Assembly (NCBI RefSeq): GCF_048087625.1 | Contig: NZ_CP159805.1 | Location: forward strand, 62,001 to 126,000 | Direction: 5' to 3' | Length of the DNA: 64,000 bases | Source: Pseudothioglobus sp905182815 | Lineage (GTDB): Bacteria; Pseudomonadota; Gammaproteobacteria; PS1; Pseudothioglobaceae | Part shown: positions 26,409 to 34,786 of the stretch, one piece after another | Position numbering within the stretch: position 1 is the stretch's first letter | How the letters are laid out: each line of letters opens with the position of its first letter | Notes under the pieces: generated by a model | Database searches by the model: none | Seen by the model: the letters and a program-made list of their open reading frames with translations, nothing else | Told to the model about the DNA's origin: nothing | Made by a program: the position numbers and the translations under genes

Positions 26409-26717
26409 ATGATAAAGCACTGCGTATTTCTTAATTTTAAATCTGAAACAAGTGAGTCTGAGCAATTTGATATTTTTGAGGGCCTTTCAAATCTCAAGAA
26501 TCAGATTGAAGGTTTAAATGATTTTGAATATGGAAATAATCTAGATTTTGAGCAAAAATCAGCCGACTTTAATTCTGGCTTTATAGCAAGTTTTGAGAAT
26601 CGCCAGGCATTGCTTGAATATAACGAGCATCCAGAGCATGCCCTTCTTGGTAGTAAACTAGTTTCGATGTGTAAAGGTGGACACCAAGGGATTATTGTTT
26701 TTGATATAGAAACTTAA
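26409..26717 (+). CDS. Dabb (stress-responsive A/B barrel) domain protein
   Basis: A 102-residue protein beginning MIKHCVFLNFKSETSE and ending in a strand IIVFDIET, with a central EFGNN-like/DFNSGFIASFENRQALLEYNEHPEH segment. This is the dimeric alpha/beta-barrel (Dabb) pattern, in which YxxHPxH is characteristic (here YNEHPEH). Probably cotranscribed with the ureohydrolase. Function unknown. Its stop overlaps the end of the convergent DUF2721 gene by 4 nt. Confidence 0.85.
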   Translation: MIKHCVFLNFKSETSESEQFDIFEGLSNLKNQIEGLNDFEYGNNLDFEQKSADFNSGFIASFENRQALLEYNEHPEHALLGSKLVSMCKGGHQGIIVFDIET

Positions 26718-27100
26718 CCCTTATAATTTTCAAGGTGAATATCTAGCGCCTTAGTAGAGATTAATGTTTCCAGCAACGCAAAAATTAAAGATGCTGACAG
26801 CATTAAAAGACCAAAACCAAAAATATAATACGCAAGAGAAATTTGCTCAATATAAAAACAAATAATTGTCATTAGGTTAAAAATAAAACTTACAATTCCA
26901 AAGACCTGCATCCTTTTAATATAAGTAACGCGCTTCTTGAGAATATCCAGTTGCTCCTCAGTATGTTTAGTCTTGGACTCATCACTACCCTCAGTTGTCA
27001 TTGCCCTAATAAGGACACTGAGAGAATGAAGGCGATTTGTATAGGCTACAAATAGTAGTGAAATTGCGGGGAAAAGCAGTGCGGGTGTTGTCATATCCAT
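26714..27100 (-). CDS. DUF2721-type membrane protein
   Basis: A 128-residue protein with one N-terminal membrane segment (TPALLFPAISLLFVAYTNR), an internal basic/acidic helix and two C-terminal membrane segments (about 60-80 and 88-112). The N-terminal PALLFPAISLLFVAYTNR and the LKKRVTYIKRMQ helix match the DUF2721 pattern. The function of the family is unknown. Single-gene unit. Confidence 0.75.
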   Translation of the reverse strand: MDMTTPALLFPAISLLFVAYTNRLHSLSVLIRAMTTEGSDESKTKHTEEQLDILKKRVTYIKRMQVFGIVSFIFNLMTIICFYIEQISLAYYIFGFGLLMLSASLIFALLETLISTKALDIHLENYKG

Positions 27101-27164
27101 AACACCCTATTTTAATTAGTAATCTACCCCAATGTACTTAAATCCTGATTTAGTAAGACTAGTT

Positions 27165-29468
27165 TTAAAGTTTGGTTGACTTTATTACGCTTAATAGCTG
27201 ATCAATATCTTCCTCATCATTATAGATATGAGGGGATATACGGATTCCATGACTTCTAAGATCAACACTAATATTATGCTCTTTAAAATTCTTTAATATT
27301 TTCTGTTGGTTAGCCCCAAAGTCTAATATCATCGTGCCGCCTCTAATCGCCTCTTCCCTGGGTGAGACGAATTCTAAATCAAGCGCATTTGCAGTCTTTT
27401 CTATTAAGAACTGGTTGTGTTTTCTTATATTTTTTAAACCAATATTAGTAAAGTAATTTATGCTGTGAGTAGCTATGGCGTATGGCGCAATTGATGGAGT
27501 GCCTCCCCAAAATTTAAGTGCACTGTCACGGTAGCGAAAATTATGAATATCAAACTCAAATGGATTCTCATGGCTAAACCAGCCCACATCTTTAGGATTG
27601 CAAGTATCTAGGCAATCTGAGTTGACCCATAAATAAGCAGCCCCAGGGCCTCCGCATAACCACTTAACACTTGATCCAATCATAAAATCTGGGTTTAACG
27701 CCTTCAGGTCTATCGGCACAACACCTACAGATTGGGCAATGTCTAAAATAGAGATGATATTTCTAGCTCTTGCCATTGAAAGCACCTGTGAGATTGGCGA
27801 CAGCTGACCCGTATTTGAGTATGCATGACTGACGAACACTAAATCAACATCCTTAGTCAGGTACTCGTCCCATACGCTTGCATTCGTTATATCAATATTG
27901 GAGGGAATAAATCTAATCTCGCAGTCTTTAGGTAGTGATTTTTTAAGGGCAAAGCCCATTCCTGGAAAGTCAATTTCACTGACCAAGATGACGCAGTTTT
28001 TCTTTTGAGCTCGGTCTAAAGACATCAGTATTTTAGTTAGTCCACTTGATAAATTAATTTGTGGGCAGAATTCAGATTGCTTTGCATTAAAGAGCTTCGC
28101 TAAGGATGCAGTAAACTCATTAATAATTCCAAGCCACTGCTCCCAAGGCTCGCTCAGTGAATTTTTCCAAGGAGTGTAAAGCTGCTCTGAAAAGTTTTTT
28201 TCAGAGGTTTTTAATGGTCTTCCAACAGAGTGATTAAGGAGATAATTTGCTTTCGTTAAAATAAAATCCTCTTTAAAGTTATGCTTATTTACTTTGCCAT
28301 TAGTTGACAAGCGCTTTTTGAGGAGCGCAATATCAGCAAAGCGAGTTCGTATATCACTGCGATCAGCAGCTGCCCTTCGATCCCTTAATTTTTCAAGTGA
28401 GTCCAGTAAAACTTTTAATGGTGGACCGCTCGCGGTAATATTACTAAGTTGAGATTCTTTAAGGTCTGTTGAGGGCTGCGCTATATACTTCTCAACGAGC
28501 TGATTATGATGCTGAGTTGCAGCGTCACCATGAAGCTGACAAATTTCAAGGAACAGAGTGAGATTATCCTTGTACCACTCTTTAGAGGAAACATCAGCAC
28601 TTAGAAAATCGTCCATAATGCTGGTTCTTCTCATGCAGTCTCTTAGAATACTTTGATCTTCTGGGACCATATATAGAAATTTATCAACAAGCATTTGTGA
28701 ATATGCGGGCTCATTAGCAAAGCAAAGTCCAAGCAAAATATCAATGACATTTATTCCTGCAAAGTCACCTGCATTTGCTCCTCGATAGACCTGAAATCCA
28801 ACATGATAGGGCTTATAGTAGGGACGAACGCAGTAAAAGAAGTCATCCACACTAAGCTTATTAAATAATGCAGCGTTAGATTCAATGACTTCTTCAAGCG
28901 CCTTTTTAACGACTACTAATAGTTCAGGACACATCGGATGCGAAATGCCTAGTGGATGCAATTTAAGTAATGCGTCAGCGGCTCTTTTATAGGCAAGAAT
29001 TGCTTTAGTGTTGTAATCAAGAAATAATTTTTCAGCAGGCAGGTTTGTAAAGCTTTTATATACTCCATCAACTGCCTTATTATGTGTTGAAAGGTGCGCA
29101 GTAGCAAAGCGAGGCGTAACACCAATTGAGGCGCCTATATTCATAGCAAGTCCTGAGGCCTCTTTCAGTGGTGAAGTGGATTGTTTTGAGGGGTCGGTGA
29201 TTTCATGTCTTCGACATGCCGCCATATAGAGACCAACATTACCTAATAAATCGAATGCATTATCAAAGCCTTCATCCGTATTTCCCTCGGATAAAAGTGT
29301 TTTAATTATCTCCCTGCCTTCATCCTCAAGAGCTTGCTTTAAATCGTCACCAACAGACTCAACATTAGTGCGTTCGCTTTGATTAGAGTAAAGCTCTTCA
29401 AGTTCTGAATTTAATTCAACAAAGCGATTTCTAATCCAGTAATCAAAGGTCTGCGAGTTTGGAGTCAT
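27165..29468 (-). CDS. Fusion: PrnB/indoleamine-dioxygenase-like domain + kynureninase-like PLP domain
   Basis: A 767-residue protein. Residues about 1-380 are helical, with RPYYKPYHVGFQVYRGANAG then DFAGINVIDILLGLC, which I recognise as the DUF1864/PrnB type (heme-binding members of the indoleamine/tryptophan dioxygenase superfamily). Residues about 400-767 are a fold-type I PLP domain: SSVKWLCGGPGAAYLWV has the Schiff-base Lys near 601, and GWFSHENPFEFD plus FWGGTPSIAP strongly resemble kynureninase. The two halves catalyse successive chemistry in tryptophan breakdown elsewhere (ring opening, then alanine release), so a two-step enzyme on tryptophan or a related indole/amino acid is likely but unproven. 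Divergent from an Lrp/AsnC regulator. Confidence 0.72.
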   Translation of the reverse strand: MTPNSQTFDYWIRNRFVELNSELEELYSNQSERTNVESVGDDLKQALEDEGREIIKTLLSEGNTDEGFDNAFDLLGNVGLYMAACRRHEITDPSKQSTSPLKEASGLAMNIGASIGVTPRFATAHLSTHNKAVDGVYKSFTNLPAEKLFLDYNTKAILAYKRAADALLKLHPLGISHPMCPELLVVVKKALEEVIESNAALFNKLSVDDFFYCVRPYYKPYHVGFQVYRGANAGDFAGINVIDILLGLCFANEPAYSQMLVDKFLYMVPEDQSILRDCMRRTSIMDDFLSADVSSKEWYKDNLTLFLEICQLHGDAATQHHNQLVEKYIAQPSTDLKESQLSNITASGPPLKVLLDSLEKLRDRRAAADRSDIRTRFADIALLKKRLSTNGKVNKHNFKEDFILTKANYLLNHSVGRPLKTSEKNFSEQLYTPWKNSLSEPWEQWLGIINEFTASLAKLFNAKQSEFCPQINLSSGLTKILMSLDRAQKKNCVILVSEIDFPGMGFALKKSLPKDCEIRFIPSNIDITNASVWDEYLTKDVDLVFVSHAYSNTGQLSPISQVLSMARARNIISILDIAQSVGVVPIDLKALNPDFMIGSSVKWLCGGPGAAYLWVNSDCLDTCNPKDVGWFSHENPFEFDIHNFRYRDSALKFWGGTPSIAPYAIATHSINYFTNIGLKNIRKHNQFLIEKTANALDLEFVSPREEAIRGGTMILDFGANQQKILKNFKEHNISVDLRSHGIRISPHIYNDEEDIDQLLSVIKSTKL

Positions 29469-29619
29469 TTCTATAGTTATTTATATAAAAAAAGGCATAA
29501 TATCATTATTTATCGAGTTTTAATCACTAAAATTAACTAATAAATAGTATAATAATAGAGATATTCATTAAATTAAAGTATATTATTATTGAATATCGCT
29601 AATTTATTGGAAATTAAGA

Positions 29620-30096
29620 ATGAATACTAATATTGATACTAAGGATTTAAGCATATTGTCTATTCTTCAGAATAGGGGAAGAATAGCTATTTCAGAGTTG
29701 GCTGCAAAATTAAATATGTCCGATACACCCTGCCTTAGAAGGGTCAAAAAACTTGAAGAGGCCGGAGTCATTAGTGGATATAGTGCAAATATAAATCCTG
29801 AAGCGATGGGCTTTAATGCAATGGTCTATGTCTTTATAAGGCTAACTGAGAATTCAAATATCAGCGCTGATTTATTTGAAAATGCAATGAAAAAATTACC
29901 AGAAGTGCTAGAGTGCTCTGTCATAACTGGCTCACATGATTATCTTTTAAAGATTATTGCAAATGATTTACTTGGCTATGAAAGTTTTGTTAAAAAATCG
30001 CTTGGTAGTTTGACGTGTATTGCCAGTATTGAATCGACGGTAGTATTAAAGCAGACATTTGCTAGAGGCGAGCTTCCAATTGAGATAATAAACTAA
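29620..30096 (+). CDS. Lrp/AsnC family transcriptional regulator
   Basis: A 158-residue protein: winged helix-turn-helix (about 8-60, DLSILSILQNRGRIAISELAAKL then MSDTPCLRRVKKLEEAGVI), then the RAM/AsnC effector domain (about 70-150, with ECSVITGSHDYLLKIIANDL). Such regulators respond to amino acids. It is divergent from the PrnB-kynureninase fusion with a 151-nt AT-rich intergenic region, so it probably controls that gene and itself. It is followed by three micro-ORFs. Confidence 0.92.
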   Translation: MNTNIDTKDLSILSILQNRGRIAISELAAKLNMSDTPCLRRVKKLEEAGVISGYSANINPEAMGFNAMVYVFIRLTENSNISADLFENAMKKLPEVLECSVITGSHDYLLKIIANDLLGYESFVKKSLGSLTCIASIESTVVLKQTFARGELPIEIIN

Positions 30097-30121
30097 CGAA
30101 ATAACTAAGAGAGGAGATAAA

Positions 30122-30295
30122 ATGGAAATCCAACAACTAGAACCACAATTAGAAAGTATGCAAGAAGAGTATGAAAAGGCTCAAAAATTTAAAGAGTATG
30201 TTCAAGGTATATTCATAGAGAATAACTCTCAAGAGGAGTTTAAAAGAAGAGTAGATGCAATCTTTAATGAAACATTTAAGGATGAGCGTTTATGA
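30122..30295 (+). CDS. Micro-ORF 1, 57-residue charged helical protein
   Basis: ATG at 30122 with AGGAG 5 nt before it, and TGA at 30293-30295. The product MEIQQLEPQLESMQEEYEKA... is Glu/Gln/Lys-rich and probably one or two amphipathic helices. It starts 26 nt after the Lrp gene and overlaps the next micro-ORF by ATGA. Unknown function. Confidence 0.6.
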   Translation: MEIQQLEPQLESMQEEYEKAQKFKEYVQGIFIENNSQEEFKRRVDAIFNETFKDERL

Positions 30296-30453
30296 CACTT
30301 GCTAAATATAATACGAAAAATGGCTCTCCAAATGATAGGCGCAAGAGAAAGAGAGCTTTAGAGCAAGAGTTAGAAGAGCTGCGTATTAAGAGTAGCAGTG
30401 ATAAAGATCTTGATGAAGAGCTTGATCTTCTTGAAAATGAAGACAGTGAGTAA
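30292..30453 (+). CDS. Micro-ORF 2, 53-residue basic/acidic protein
   Basis: ATG at 30292 overlaps the stop of micro-ORF 1 (ATGA), and TAA is at 30451-30453. The N-terminal half is very basic (NDRRKRKRA) and the C-terminal half acidic (DLDEELDLLENEDSE). The layout suggests a translationally coupled small nucleic-acid- or protein-binding factor, but nothing in it is recognised. Confidence 0.6.
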   Translation: MTLAKYNTKNGSPNDRRKRKRALEQELEELRIKSSSDKDLDEELDLLENEDSE

Positions 30454-30529
30454 AAATAACTTTTACTTCATCCTCTGGATTCTATTTAACGTAATAGTTA
30501 GCGTTATCTTTTTGGCTCTGATCTACTAG
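30437..30529 (+). CDS. Micro-ORF 3, single-pass membrane peptide (30 residues)
   Basis: ATG at 30437 (or GTG at 30446) to TAG at 30527-30529. Residues 8-30 are almost wholly hydrophobic (FYFILWILFNVIVSVIFLAL). It overlaps micro-ORF 2 by 17 nt in another frame. No good ribosome-binding site is visible, so it would depend on coupling. A plausible small membrane protein, but weakly supported. Confidence 0.35.
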   Translation: MKTVSKNNFYFILWILFNVIVSVIFLALIY

Positions 30530-30573
30530 TCAAATTTTAGTGCGTATGAGGGAGTAATAGTTTTTTCTTAATA

Positions 30574-31284
30574 CTAATTTATAGCAGTTACTAATCCACA
30601 GCTTTGATTTGCTGGAACTGATACTTTTATTTTTTTCGGCATGCTTAACTTTAAATTGTTTACATTTTTAATAAATGTTTGTTGATCAAAGGATTCTCTA
30701 ATCATTGAGTTAAACTTCTTTTCTTCACCAATGGTACTAACTGATAATCCGTTGTAATCATGTGCTGGATATACTTCGGTAGTATCAGGAAATTTAAAAA
30801 GCTTATGAATTGATTCATAAAGAGATATGGCTGAACCTCCTTGAAAATCACATCTTCCAGTACTTCGTATAAATAATGCATCACCAGTAAGAATTTTATT
30901 ACCAATCTTATACGACATGCACCCTAAGGTGTGCCCTGGGGTTTCTATTGCAGTAATATCATAATTACCAATCGAAAGAATATGGCCTTCGCCCGCCATA
31001 ATATCTGAACATGCTTCAGCGTCAACATTCTCAATGCCTATAACAATTTTAGCTTTAGGATAGAATTTTTTTAGAGGGCACGCACTGGTTATATGATCAG
31101 CGTGGATATGCGTTTCAATAATAAATTTTAAGTCTAGATCTAGCTCTTTTAGCAAAGCTGTATCTCTGTCAATCATAATGTCTACCGCATCAACAATTGC
31201 AGCTTCTTTAGAATCACTGTCTGCTATAAGATAGGTGAAAGTACAACTTTCTCTTTCAAATAGTTGTTTGAAAATTAAACTCAT
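30574..31284 (-). CDS. Persulfide dioxygenase-like metallo-beta-lactamase-fold enzyme (ETHE1 type)
   Basis: A 236-residue MBL-fold protein with metal motif ETHIHADHITSA, AIETPGHTLGCMSY, and TGDALFIRSTGRCDFQGG followed by EVYPAHDYNG. The RxxGRxDFQ..S..LY.S and YPAHDY motifs match ETHE1, which oxidises glutathione persulfide to sulfite with non-heme Fe. That fits sulfide handling by a sulfur-oxidiser-like organism. The alternative is a glyoxalase II-type hydrolase, which usually lacks the GRxDFQ motif. Monocistronic on the minus strand. Confidence 0.85.
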   Translation of the reverse strand: MSLIFKQLFERESCTFTYLIADSDSKEAAIVDAVDIMIDRDTALLKELDLDLKFIIETHIHADHITSACPLKKFYPKAKIVIGIENVDAEACSDIMAGEGHILSIGNYDITAIETPGHTLGCMSYKIGNKILTGDALFIRSTGRCDFQGGSAISLYESIHKLFKFPDTTEVYPAHDYNGLSVSTIGEEKKFNSMIRESFDQQTFIKNVNNLKLSMPKKIKVSVPANQSCGLVTAIN

Positions 31285-31518
31285 ATTATTGGACTCAATA
31301 TATTGGAATTAAATTATTAAATAAATATTAACACTCAACACATAAATTTAAGGTACATTATTTCGGTGTGTATATAGTAATCATACAACTTTAATTCAGA
31401 TGCTGCAAGACTATCTAAAACAATAACAACATTTTGATTTATTGCTTCAAGCAGCAGAGACAATTGCGATTATTGAGGCTGAGAAAATAAGTATTGAAAC
31501 ATGCTCGGTTGAAGCTGT

Positions 31519-31546
31519 AAAAGCCTAACTTAATATTTAGGCTTTT
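31519..31546. terminator. Bidirectional intrinsic terminator
   Basis: AAAAGCCTAA pairs perfectly with TTAGGCTTTT across an 8-nt loop, and both strands end in T-runs. It lies 17 nt beyond the 3' end of the minus-strand Sel1-repeat gene, which it probably terminates. The flanking stretch 31285-31518 has no convincing gene. Confidence 0.75.
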
Positions 31547-31562
31547 GATAGTAATATTTTAG

Positions 31563-32099
31563 CTAGTAAGTTCCAAGTTTGTAGTCATCCCAAAGTTGTT
31601 GTGCAAGTGCACCAATGTATGCATCATCATTCTCTAGAGCTTGTTTAATCCAAAATCTCGACTCTAAGAAATTTATATCAGCACCCTTATCAAGTAAATA
31701 CATTCTTCCAATGTTATATTGAGATGGAGCATCTCCCTGTTCAGCTGCTTTCATAAACCAACTAAAAGCAAGTTTATCATCTTGGGCAGCACCCTGACCT
31801 CTAAGATATAGGTTTGCTAAATTATATTGTGCGTTAACATTGCCTTGTTCAGCAGATTTTTTATACCACTCAATTGCTACTGCAAAATCTTGCGGTGTCC
31901 CCTTTCCATTCGCATGCATCCAAGCGAGGTTATATTGAGCTCTTTCGTGTCCATCTTCAGCAACTTGAGTCCATTCAAGCACAGCAGCTTCATAGTTACC
32001 ACTGGCATATTCTCTTTGTCCATCTATGTAATCAGCAAAGGCACTATTGAGTATGGTAAGTGAGAATAGAAAAGCTACAAGAATCTTATTTTTTGACAT
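31563..32099 (-). CDS. Secreted Sel1-repeat protein
   Basis: A 178-residue protein with a signal peptide (about 1-22, ending SAFA) and at least three Sel1-type TPR repeats. Examples are HERAQYNLAWMHANGKGTPQ, NVNAQYNLANLYLRGQGAAQ and DAPSQYNIGRMYLLDKGA, each about 36 residues long. Sel1 repeats mediate protein-protein contacts, often in envelope signalling or assembly. No other domain is present, and a partner cannot be named from the context. Confidence 0.9.
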   Translation of the reverse strand: MSKNKILVAFLFSLTILNSAFADYIDGQREYASGNYEAAVLEWTQVAEDGHERAQYNLAWMHANGKGTPQDFAVAIEWYKKSAEQGNVNAQYNLANLYLRGQGAAQDDKLAFSWFMKAAEQGDAPSQYNIGRMYLLDKGADINFLESRFWIKQALENDDAYIGALAQQLWDDYKLGTY

Positions 32100-32269
32100 A
32101 TTTTTCCCTGAAAGTTTAAGTAGTTCTTAAGTGGTAAGCCTAATGTGCGATATATTACCATATTTGCTTAAAAATTTGCAGGTTTGAATGACTCTAATTG
32201 TATTAATTAATTAGGCAATTCACTATAGAATATATTTATTAATTTTTGCAATAGGCCATTAAAAATAAT

Positions 32270-33037
32270 ATGTTTAACGCTAAGTTTAAGATGATTAATT
32301 TTTTATTAATCTCTATTGGGCTAAGTTTCACTCAAATTGCTGCCGATGAAATTAAAGTTGCAGTTGCAAGTAATTTTTATCCAGCAATGAAAGAAGTTGT
32401 ATTACAGTATGAGTTAAAAAAATATCAATCTTCTGAGAATCATAAGATAATCCTTATTTCAGGCTCTTCGGGCAAACACTACGCGCAAATTTTGAATGGC
32501 GCTCCTTTTGACATATTCTTCTCAGCTGATAAGGCAAGGCCAATTCTATTAGAAAAAAAAGGAATATCTAAGACTGGATCAAGATTCACCTACGCACTAG
32601 GTAAGCTTATTCTTTGGAGTTCATCAGATGGTTTTATAAAGAATGACGAGCGGCTTTATAATAATGATTTAAGGTTTTTAGCAATAGCTAATCCTAAAAT
32701 TGCGCCGTATGGAGTAGCAGCTAGAGAGGCTCTGATATCAATGAATCTATGGGAAAATTTGCAAAGTAAGCTAGTAAGAGGTGAAAATATTGCACAGACA
32801 TTTCAATTTATTAATAGTGGCAATGCTAAACTAGGATTCATTTCTTACTCACAACTTATGAATCCTAATTACCCTGTGGCTGGTTCATTTTGGGAAGTGC
32901 CCCAAACACTCTATACGCCAATAGAGCAGCAAGTAGTGCTGTTGAAGAAAAGTTCGCTTGCAAAAGACTTTTTGTCATTTATTGAATCAGATGAGTCTTT
33001 AAATATCATCTCAAAATATGGATATGACTTACCATAA
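32270..33037 (+). CDS. modA: Molybdate ABC transporter substrate-binding protein ModA
   Basis: A periplasmic binding protein of 255 residues with a signal peptide (about 1-25; the Met at residue 8 is an alternative start). VAVASNFYPAMKEVV, the oxyanion-binding SGSSGKHYAQILNGAPFDIFFSADK and ANPKIAPYGVAAREAL are ModA motifs. Followed by modB with stop and start overlapping (TAATG). It should supply Mo (or W) for the formate dehydrogenase encoded downstream in this window. Confidence 0.93.
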   Translation: MFNAKFKMINFLLISIGLSFTQIAADEIKVAVASNFYPAMKEVVLQYELKKYQSSENHKIILISGSSGKHYAQILNGAPFDIFFSADKARPILLEKKGISKTGSRFTYALGKLILWSSSDGFIKNDERLYNNDLRFLAIANPKIAPYGVAAREALISMNLWENLQSKLVRGENIAQTFQFINSGNAKLGFISYSQLMNPNYPVAGSFWEVPQTLYTPIEQQVVLLKKSSLAKDFLSFIESDESLNIISKYGYDLP

Positions 33038-33720
33038 TGTTAAATGAATACGATCTTTCAGCCCTTCTAGTTACAATAAAGTTAGCTTCGATAACTACAG
33101 TTATTCTCATTTTAGTTGGCACCCCAATTGCATGGTGGCTTTCACAAACTCGTTTTAAATTTAAGGCAGTAATTGAAGCGATCATTGCTCTACCACTAAT
33201 TCTTCCTCCTACGGTGCTGGGTTTTTATTTGCTTATGACTTTGGGCACTAATGGTCCAATAGGAAATTTTTTGGAGTCACTAGGTGGAAGTTCAATCGCT
33301 TTCACATTTACTGGACTCGTTGTTGGGTCAGTTATTTATTCACTTCCTTTTGTAGTTCAGCCACTACAGAATTCTTTTGGATCTATTGGAAAGCAGCCCA
33401 TGGAGGTTGCAGCAACCTTGGGCGCATCAAAACTAGATCGCTTTTTTACAGTAGCAGTCCCTTTGGCTCGCTCTGGTTTTATCACTGCAAGTGTTTTAGG
33501 CTTCGCTCACACAGTAGGAGAGTTTGGAGTTGTCCTGATGATAGGAGGCAACATTCCAAGTGAGACAGGAGTTTTATCAATAGCCATTTATGATCATGTT
33601 GAGGCAATGGAATATGGCCAGGCCCATGTTTTAGCTGGGGGCTTACTTATCTTATCTTTTGTCATGCTCCTTGTTGTGTATATCTTTAATCGCCGATTTT
33701 CTATTATGAGGAGTGATTAG
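33037..33720 (+). CDS. modB: Molybdate ABC transporter permease ModB
   Basis: A 227-residue inner-membrane permease with five to six predicted helices. The binding-protein-dependent transport EAA loop is EVAATLGASKLDRFFTVAVPLARSGF, and PLILPPTVLGFYLL is typical of ModB. The start overlaps the modA stop, and modC overlaps its stop (TAGTG), so the three are translationally coupled. Normal length. Confidence 0.95.
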   Translation: MLNEYDLSALLVTIKLASITTVILILVGTPIAWWLSQTRFKFKAVIEAIIALPLILPPTVLGFYLLMTLGTNGPIGNFLESLGGSSIAFTFTGLVVGSVIYSLPFVVQPLQNSFGSIGKQPMEVAATLGASKLDRFFTVAVPLARSGFITASVLGFAHTVGEFGVVLMIGGNIPSETGVLSIAIYDHVEAMEYGQAHVLAGGLLILSFVMLLVVYIFNRRFSIMRSD

Positions 33721-34781
33721 TGATTGAATGTAAGATAAAAATTGATTTAGACAGCTTCATTCTTGATGCTAATTTTAGTATTCCTGATAAAGGTGTAACT
33801 GTTATTTTTGGTCCTTCAGGATCTGGCAAAACAAGTTTATTAAGAGCATTGGCGGGCCTAGAAAAGACCCGTAAGGGATTTCTAAAAATAGGCGATTCAA
33901 TTTGGCAGGATAGTGAAAATTTTGTTTTAACTCATAAGCGTCAAATTGGCTATGTGTTCCAAGATACTACTTTATTTGAACACCTTAATGTTCAGGGCAA
34001 CCTCGATTATGGGATTAAAAGATCGTCAAATATAGAAAAAGAATTTATAGACTCTATCCTTAATTTATTAGATATAAAAAAATTACTTAATCGATCTACA
34101 GCGCAACTCTCAGGCGGTGAAAAGCAACGAGTTGCAATTGCTAGAGCTCTACTGATTAAGCCTAAAATTTTATTAATGGATGAGCCATTATCAGCGCTTG
34201 ATATTAAACGTAAACAAGAAATTCTGCCCTACCTCGATGCGCTTCATAATGATTTAGATATTCCAATTATCTATGTAACCCATTCTCCTGATGAGGCCTC
34301 AAGATTGGCTGATTATTTACTACTCCTTGATCATGGGAAGGTCATCGGGTCTGGGCCAATAAACGATATGCTCACCAGGTTTGACCTTCCAATGTCCCAT
34401 GGCAGGGAAGCCACTTCATTGGTTGAAGCTAAAGTAATCAGCCGTGAAAAAGAATTTAATCTAATGCATCTAGATTTTCCAGGAGGTAAATTTTTAGTTC
34501 CAGATAATAATTTGCCAATTGGCAGTAATGTTCGTTTGAGGGTTTCAGCGCGTGATGTAAGTCTTACAAGAGAAAAGCAGACTGATACTAGTATCTTAAA
34601 TATCTTTCCAGCAATAGTTGATGAAATGTCACCTGAAGGAAAGGCTCAAATTATGGTTCGGCTTAAAATAACAGAAATCACTTTACTCACGCTGATAACA
34701 AAAAAGTCCGCTAAGATCTTAAATCTAAAAAAAGGATCAAAGGTTTTTGCGCAAGTTAAAAGTGCAGCAATACTTTCGTAA
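33720..34781 (+). CDS. modC: Molybdate ABC transporter ATP-binding protein ModC
   Basis: A 353-residue ATPase with Walker A GPSGSGKTS, signature LSGGEKQRVAIARALL and Walker B ILLMDEPLSALD. The C-terminal part (about 290-350) is a TOBE/Mop-type molybdate-binding domain, with LRVSARDVSLTRE before it, as in ModC. GTG start overlapping the modB stop. Completes modABC. The MFS gene downstream is convergent. Confidence 0.95.
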   Translation: MIECKIKIDLDSFILDANFSIPDKGVTVIFGPSGSGKTSLLRALAGLEKTRKGFLKIGDSIWQDSENFVLTHKRQIGYVFQDTTLFEHLNVQGNLDYGIKRSSNIEKEFIDSILNLLDIKKLLNRSTAQLSGGEKQRVAIARALLIKPKILLMDEPLSALDIKRKQEILPYLDALHNDLDIPIIYVTHSPDEASRLADYLLLLDHGKVIGSGPINDMLTRFDLPMSHGREATSLVEAKVISREKEFNLMHLDFPGGKFLVPDNNLPIGSNVRLRVSARDVSLTREKQTDTSILNIFPAIVDEMSPEGKAQIMVRLKITEITLLTLITKKSAKILNLKKGSKVFAQVKSAAILS

Positions 34782-34786
34782 CAACT

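Noticed and set aside
31442..31528. A 28-codon frame starting at TTG and ending in the terminator stem (MLQAAETIAIIEAEKI...)
   Set aside because: No ribosome-binding site, closed upstream by a stop after a few codons, and its stop lies inside the terminator stem. It may be a remnant of a lost gene, but there is nothing else to support it.
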